A program made the translations under genes and the position numbers. 9,449 bases of DNA from Actinomycetota bacterium (GTDB lineage Bacteria > Actinomycetota > Actinomycetes > Actinomycetales > Cellulomonadaceae): contig JAHIJU010000122.1 of the NCBI GenBank assembly GCA_018898235.1, positions 1-9,449 of the forward strand. Reading direction: 5' to 3'. The notes under the pieces were generated by a model, which was not told the origin of the DNA, ran no database searches, and saw only the letters and a list, made by a program, of their open reading frames with translations. How positions within the stretch are numbered: the first letter of the stretch is position 1; every line of letters starts with the position of its first letter. Below, piece after piece: positions 6,212-9,449 of this stretch.

Positions 6212-7762
6212 ATGACGACCAGCACCCCCTCACCCGTGCTCGACCTGCACGGACTCGTCGAGCACGCCGAGGCGTCGCCGGGCCGTCCCACCAGGGCGAT
6301 CGCCCGGCCCTTCGACGGCAGCACGGTCGGCGAGGTGCCGGTGGCCGACGTCGACGACCTGCTCGCCGCGGTCGGGCGGGCCCGCGCTGCACAGGGTGCC
6401 TGGGCGGCGCGGCCGATGGCCGAACGCCGCGCGATCGTGCGCCGGTTCCACGACCTGCTGCTGTCCCGTCAGGACCGGATGCTCGACGTGGTCCAGGCCG
6501 AGACCGGCAAGGCCCGGCTCTCGGCGTTCGAGGAGCTCGCCGACACCGCCATGTGCGCGGCCTACTACGCGCGGCACGCGGCCGGGCACCTGCGTCCGCG
6601 TCGTCGGGCGGGGGTGGTGCCGTTCGTCACCAAGGTCACCGAGCGGCACGTGCCCAAGGGCGTCGTCGGGATCATCTCGCCGTGGAACTACCCGCTCACC
6701 CTCGCGGTCACCGATGCGATCCCCGCGCTGCTGGCCGGGAACACCGTGGTGCTCAAACCCGATTCGACGACCCCGTTCACGGCGCTGCTCGCGGTGTCCT
6801 GGCTGCGTGAGGCCGGGCTGCCGCGCAACGTGTTCCAGGTGGTCACCGGCCCGGGTGCGGTGCTCGGTGACCCGCTCGTCGACCACGTCGACTACATGAT
6901 GTTCACCGGCTCCACCGCCACCGGCCGGCACGTGGCCGAACGCGCCGCGGCCAACCTCATCGGCTGCTCGGCCGAGCTGGGCGGCAAGAACGCCCTCCTC
7001 GTGCTCGACGACGTCGACGTGGCCGCCGCGCTCGACGGGGTGGTGAACGCCTGCTTCTCCAACTCGGGGCAGCTGTGCATCTCGATCGAGCGCCTGCTGG
7101 TGGCCGATGCGGTGTACGACGAGTTCGTGCCGGCGCTCGTCGAGCGGGTGCGGGCCATGCGGCTGGGCGCCTCGTACGGGTACGACGTCGAGATGGGCTC
7201 GCTGATCTCGCCCGCGCAGCTCGCGACGGTGAGCGCGCACGTGGACGACGCCGTCGCGCACGGCGCCCAGGTGCTCGCCGGCGGCCGGGCCCGCCCCGAC
7301 CTCGGCCTGTACTTCTACGAGCCGACCCTGCTCGCCGGCGTTGACGAGACCATGACCGTTTGTCGCACGGAGACCTTCGGGCCCGTCGTCAGCGTCTACC
7401 GCGTGGCCGACGACGACGAGGCCGTCGCCCGCGCCAACGACACCGACTACGGCCTCAACTCGAGCGTGTGGGGGCGCCCGGCGCACGCCCGACGGGTCGC
7501 CGAACGGCTGCGCACGGGCACGGTCAACATCAACGACGGGTATGCCCCGGCGTGGGCCTCGCACGATGCGCCGATGGGTGGCTTCGGCGTCTCCGGCCTG
7601 GGCCGGCGGCACGGGCGCGAGGGCATCACCAAGTACACCGAGCCGCAGACCATTGCCGAGCAGGGCCGGCTGTTGCGGATGTACCCGACCGGCCCGCTCG
7701 CGGCGCCGCGGTACCACGCGCTCATGCGCTGGGCCGTGCCGGTGCTGGACAAGATCCGTTGA
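6212..7762 (+). CDS. Aldehyde dehydrogenase, succinate-semialdehyde dehydrogenase (GabD2)-like
   Basis: The protein has 516 residues and all aldehyde dehydrogenase signatures: the PWNY motif with oxyanion Asn159, LKPD (181-184) and GSTATG (233-238) for the cofactor, general base Glu255 in AELGGKN, catalytic Cys289 in SNSGQLCIS, and Glu387 in ETFGP. Over its whole length it closely resembles, from memory, mycobacterial GabD2 (for example RPTR near the N-terminus, GSLIS, NDTDYGLN, GRRHG, KYTE). GabD2 oxidises succinate semialdehyde to succinate with NAD(P)+. The substrate here is less certain because the neighbours are a short-chain dehydrogenase and a HAD hydrolase, not GABA genes. A general role in aldehyde detoxification is possible. 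ATG 6212 is chosen because GAGG at 6202-6205 lies six bases upstream and similarity starts soon after; the longer frame upstream is G-rich non-coding sequence. It is the first gene of a three-gene operon. Confidence 0.9.
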   Translation: MTTSTPSPVLDLHGLVEHAEASPGRPTRAIARPFDGSTVGEVPVADVDDLLAAVGRARAAQGAWAARPMAERRAIVRRFHDLLLSRQDRMLDVVQAETGKARLSAFEELADTAMCAAYYARHAAGHLRPRRRAGVVPFVTKVTERHVPKGVVGIISPWNYPLTLAVTDAIPALLAGNTVVLKPDSTTPFTALLAVSWLREAGLPRNVFQVVTGPGAVLGDPLVDHVDYMMFTGSTATGRHVAERAAANLIGCSAELGGKNALLVLDDVDVAAALDGVVNACFSNSGQLCISIERLLVADAVYDEFVPALVERVRAMRLGASYGYDVEMGSLISPAQLATVSAHVDDAVAHGAQVLAGGRARPDLGLYFYEPTLLAGVDETMTVCRTETFGPVVSVYRVADDDEAVARANDTDYGLNSSVWGRPAHARRVAERLRTGTVNINDGYAPAWASHDAPMGGFGVSGLGRRHGREGITKYTEPQTIAEQGRLLRMYPTGPLAAPRYHALMRWAVPVLDKIR

Positions 7763-7773
7763 GGAGGCACGAC

Positions 7774-8619
7774 ATGGGCAAGGGCATCGCACTGTCCGGC
7801 GCACGGGCGCTGGTCACCGGGGGTGGCAACGGGATCGGGCGGCTGATGGCGCTCGGCGCGGCCGAACGTGGCGCGTCCGTGGTGATCTGGGACCGGGATG
7901 CCGCCCGGGCGCAGGCCGTGCGCGACGAGATCCGCGCCCGCGGCGGCTCCGCCGAGCACGCCGTGGTGGACGTGACCGACGTCGAGGCGGTGAAGGCCGC
8001 CGCGGCCACGACAGCGCCCGTCGACGTGCTGGTCAACAACGCCGGGGTGGTCGCCGGCAAGCGCCTGCTCGACGCGACCGAGGCCGAGATCCGCCGCACG
8101 TTCGAGGTCAACACCCTCGCGCTGTACTGGGTGACCCGGGCGTTCCTGCCGGGCATGGTCGCCCGCCGCCGCGGCACGGTGGTCACGGTGTCGAGCGCCG
8201 CGGGGCTGGTCGGCGTCGCGCAGCAGACCGACTACTCGGCGAGCAAGTTCGCGGCGTTCGGGTTCGCCGAGTCGCTGCGCGCCGAGCTGCGGCTCGACCA
8301 GACCGGAGTGCACTCGCTCGTCGTCTGCCCGTACTACATCGACACCGGCATGTTCGACGGCGTGCACACCAAGTGGCCGCTGCTCCTGCCGATCCTGGCC
8401 GAGCGGCACGTGGCCACCAAGGTGCTGGACTCGATCGAGAAGGGGCGCGCACTGCTCGTCATGCCGCCGCTGGCCCGGACCATCCCGCTGCTGCGGGCGC
8501 TGCCGGTGCGCGCGTTCGATGCGGTCGCCGATCTGCTCGGGGTGAACCAGACGATGGCCGGGTTCACCGGGCGCCCCGGCGACCGGGCCGGGGACGCGCC
8601 CGGTCGCGTCGGCGTCTGA
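7774..8619 (+). CDS. Short-chain dehydrogenase/reductase (classical SDR)
   Basis: The protein has 281 residues with classical SDR motifs in order: cofactor loop TGGGNGIG (15-22), an aspartate after strand 2 (WDRD, Asp40) that favours NAD over NADP, NNAG (88-91), Asn113, serines 140-141 in TVSSAAG, and the catalytic YSASK pair Tyr154 and Lys158. The segment after strand 6, VCPYYIDTGMF (184-194), recalls retinol/17-beta-hydroxysteroid-type (SDR16C-like) enzymes, so a lipophilic alcohol or ketone is a reasonable guess. That is inference. The C-terminus carries hydrophobic stretches (WPLLLPIL, MPPLARTIPLLRALP) that could contact membrane or a greasy substrate. GAGGAGG at 7761-7767 overlaps the stop of the aldehyde dehydrogenase gene, leaving an 11-base gap, so the two are translated together. 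It may supply aldehyde to that enzyme. Confidence 0.92.
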   Translation: MGKGIALSGARALVTGGGNGIGRLMALGAAERGASVVIWDRDAARAQAVRDEIRARGGSAEHAVVDVTDVEAVKAAAATTAPVDVLVNNAGVVAGKRLLDATEAEIRRTFEVNTLALYWVTRAFLPGMVARRRGTVVTVSSAAGLVGVAQQTDYSASKFAAFGFAESLRAELRLDQTGVHSLVVCPYYIDTGMFDGVHTKWPLLLPILAERHVATKVLDSIEKGRALLVMPPLARTIPLLRALPVRAFDAVADLLGVNQTMAGFTGRPGDRAGDAPGRVGV

Positions 8620-8621
8620 CG

Positions 8622-9278
8622 GTGAGCAGGCCCGTCGTCGCGTTCGACCTCGACGGGGTGCTGCTGCGCACGGACAGCTTCACCCGACTGGTGATCGTGC
8701 GTCTGACGGGATCACCGGCGCGGCTGCTGGAAGGGATCGTGCTCAGCCCGCTGCTGCTGGGGCTGGCGGCGTTCCGGACCACCCGGGCGCGGGCGTTCGC
8801 GCTGTCCGCACGGGTGGCGCTGCGCGGTCTGGACGAGCCGGGCTACATCGCGCTCGCAGCCCGGGTCGGCGCCCAGCTCGCGGCCCCGGGCGGCCCGGTG
8901 ATGGTCGACGGGGTGGCGACCGTCCGTGCGCACCAGGCCGCGGGCGCCCACGTCGTCGTGGTCACGGCGAGCGAGCACCACCTGGCCCGGGCGTTCCTGG
9001 ACGCGGCCGGGCTGGCCGAGGTCGACCTGCTGGCCTCCGGCCTCGGGCACGGCGACCGGTTCGGCCGGGACGCGCGGCACAACCGCAGCGAGCACAAGGT
9101 GGCCGCGCTGCGTGCCGCCGGGCTGACGGAGGTGCAGGTGGCCTACTCCGACTCGCTCTCGGACCTGCCGCTGCTCGCCGACGCGGCACGCGCCGTGCTC
9201 GTCAACCCCTCGCGCCGGGTGCTCGCGGCCGCGACCCGGCGGCTGGGGACGCCGCCCGACGTGGTGCGCTGGCGTTGA
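8622..9278 (+). CDS. HAD superfamily hydrolase, subfamily IB-like
   Basis: The protein has 218 residues with all four HAD motifs: motif I FDLDGVLL with nucleophile Asp9 and acid/base Asp11, motif II Thr115 in VVVTAS, motif III Lys159, and motif IV YSDSLSDLPLL with Asp177 and Asp181 for magnesium. A helical cap of about 80 residues between motifs I and II is typical of type IB (phosphoserine-phosphatase-like) members. A phosphatase role is likely; the substrate is unknown. The start is taken as GTG 8622 because the motif begins seven residues later, it follows the dehydrogenase stop by only two bases, and no better ribosome site is visible, so translational coupling is expected. It is the last gene of the operon. 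Confidence 0.88.
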   Translation: MSRPVVAFDLDGVLLRTDSFTRLVIVRLTGSPARLLEGIVLSPLLLGLAAFRTTRARAFALSARVALRGLDEPGYIALAARVGAQLAAPGGPVMVDGVATVRAHQAAGAHVVVVTASEHHLARAFLDAAGLAEVDLLASGLGHGDRFGRDARHNRSEHKVAALRAAGLTEVQVAYSDSLSDLPLLADAARAVLVNPSRRVLAAATRRLGTPPDVVRWR

Positions 9279-9291
9279 GGCCGCACGACGT

Positions 9292-9323
9292 CGGCGGGCC
9301 CCGCCGGAACCGGTTTGGGCGGG
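9292..9323. terminator. GC-rich palindromes after the operon, candidate terminator
   Basis: Fourteen bases after the HAD stop, CGGCGG (9292-9297) pairs perfectly with CCGCCG (9301-9306) around three bases. An alternative, longer palindrome runs 9300-9323, with CCCGCC and GGCGGG arms and the self-complementary AACCGGTT at its centre. No T-run follows, so Rho-independent termination is only plausible. The longer palindrome overlaps the -35 box of the tRNA-Arg promoter. Confidence 0.4.
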
Positions 9324-9343
9324 ACCGCCGGGGCCTGTACCCT
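9315..9343 (+). promoter_or_regulatory. Predicted promoter of tRNA-Arg (TTGGGC-N17-TACCCT)
   Basis: The -35 box TTGGGC (9315-9320) and -10 box TACCCT (9338-9343) are 17 bases apart. The predicted start near 9350 is about 15 bases before the mature tRNA. The -35 hexamer and its flanks (GTTTGGGCG) are identical to those before tRNA-Ser. Confidence 0.6.
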
Positions 9344-9364
9344 GGTCGTCGGCCTGTTGGCCAC

Positions 9365-9437
9365 GCGCCCGTAGCTCAATGGATAGAGCATCTGACTACG
9401 GATCAGAAGGTTGGGGTTTCGAGTACCTCCGGGCGCA
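9365..9437 (+). tRNA. tRNA-Arg(ACG)
   Basis: This is a complete 73-base tRNA. The acceptor stem GCGCCCG (9365-9371) pairs with CGGGCGC (9430-9436), and the discriminator is A9437. The D arm has GCTC/GAGC. The anticodon stem TCTGA/TCAGA encloses anticodon ACG at 9398-9400, whose first base is normally deaminated to inosine to read CGU, CGC and CGA. The T arm is GGGGT/ACCTC (9413-9417 / 9425-9429) with one G-T pair, around TTCGAGT. CCA is not encoded. The window ends 12 bases later. Confidence 0.96.
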
Positions 9438-9449
9438 CTCGTTGAGACA

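Noticed and set aside
7360..7773. N-terminal extension of the SDR frame back to 7360
   Set aside because: That part is the aldehyde dehydrogenase gene in another frame. ATG 7774 has a strong GAGGAGG site and begins the Rossmann fold at the expected distance.
6230..7804. Long open frame antisense to the aldehyde dehydrogenase gene
   Set aside because: High-GC genes commonly leave the opposite strand open. The product is histidine/arginine/glycine-rich with no family motif, while the + strand gene is complete.
1..9449. CRISPR arrays, insertion sequences, prophage or integrative elements next to the tRNA genes
   Set aside because: I found no direct-repeat arrays, transposase or integrase motifs, and no duplicated tRNA 3' ends inside the window.

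Overview
This 9.4 kb window is very GC-rich chromosomal DNA. Every convincing gene has strong G/C bias at third codon positions, starts include GTG, and promoters are of the TANNNT type. These features, together with the protein families present, point to an actinobacterium, most likely a Pseudonocardia-like member of the Pseudonocardiales. The genus is an inference from general resemblance, not from any search.

Left part (1-990, + strand): the C-terminal end of a ThrE-type amino-acid exporter gene, then a tRNA-Ser(GCT) gene with its own promoter and a hairpin behind it, then a small two-helix membrane protein. Middle-left block (1007-4699, all - strand): reading from right to left, a TetR-type repressor gene, an uncharacterised actinobacterial protein, the ribosome-maturation GTPase RsgA and a membrane-anchored SPFH (band 7) protein. 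The gaps of 52, 77 and 108 bases make a loose cluster rather than a tight operon.

Centre (4700-6043): the TetR gene is divergent from a GH13 alpha-amylase-family gene. The 82-base gap holds two near-identical 21-bp palindromes (CTAGTRA-N7-TCACTAA) exactly 23 bp apart, placed over predicted promoters in both directions. This is the clearest regulatory signal in the window: an apparent autoregulated TetR/glycosidase switch. The glycosidase frame is broken by an apparent one-base deletion near 4911-4914, although all catalytic residues survive downstream. It is either a recent pseudogene or an assembly error.

Right part (6044-9449, + strand): a 168-base gap with a long imperfect inverted repeat that competes with a short perfect one, followed by a G-rich purine tract. 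Next comes a tight three-gene operon of a succinate-semialdehyde-dehydrogenase-like aldehyde dehydrogenase, a short-chain dehydrogenase and a HAD-IB hydrolase, with gaps of 11 and 2 bases. Such a set could oxidise an alcohol to an aldehyde and then to an acid, but the substrate cannot be read from sequence. The window ends with a tRNA-Arg(ACG) gene. Both tRNA genes are preceded by the same TTGGGC -35 element.

Most of the window is ordinary actinobacterial housekeeping and accessory metabolism. I see no phage, insertion sequence, CRISPR array or obvious defence system. The items most worth a second look are the double operator, the frameshifted glycosidase, the competing hairpins before the aldehyde dehydrogenase operon, and the operon itself.
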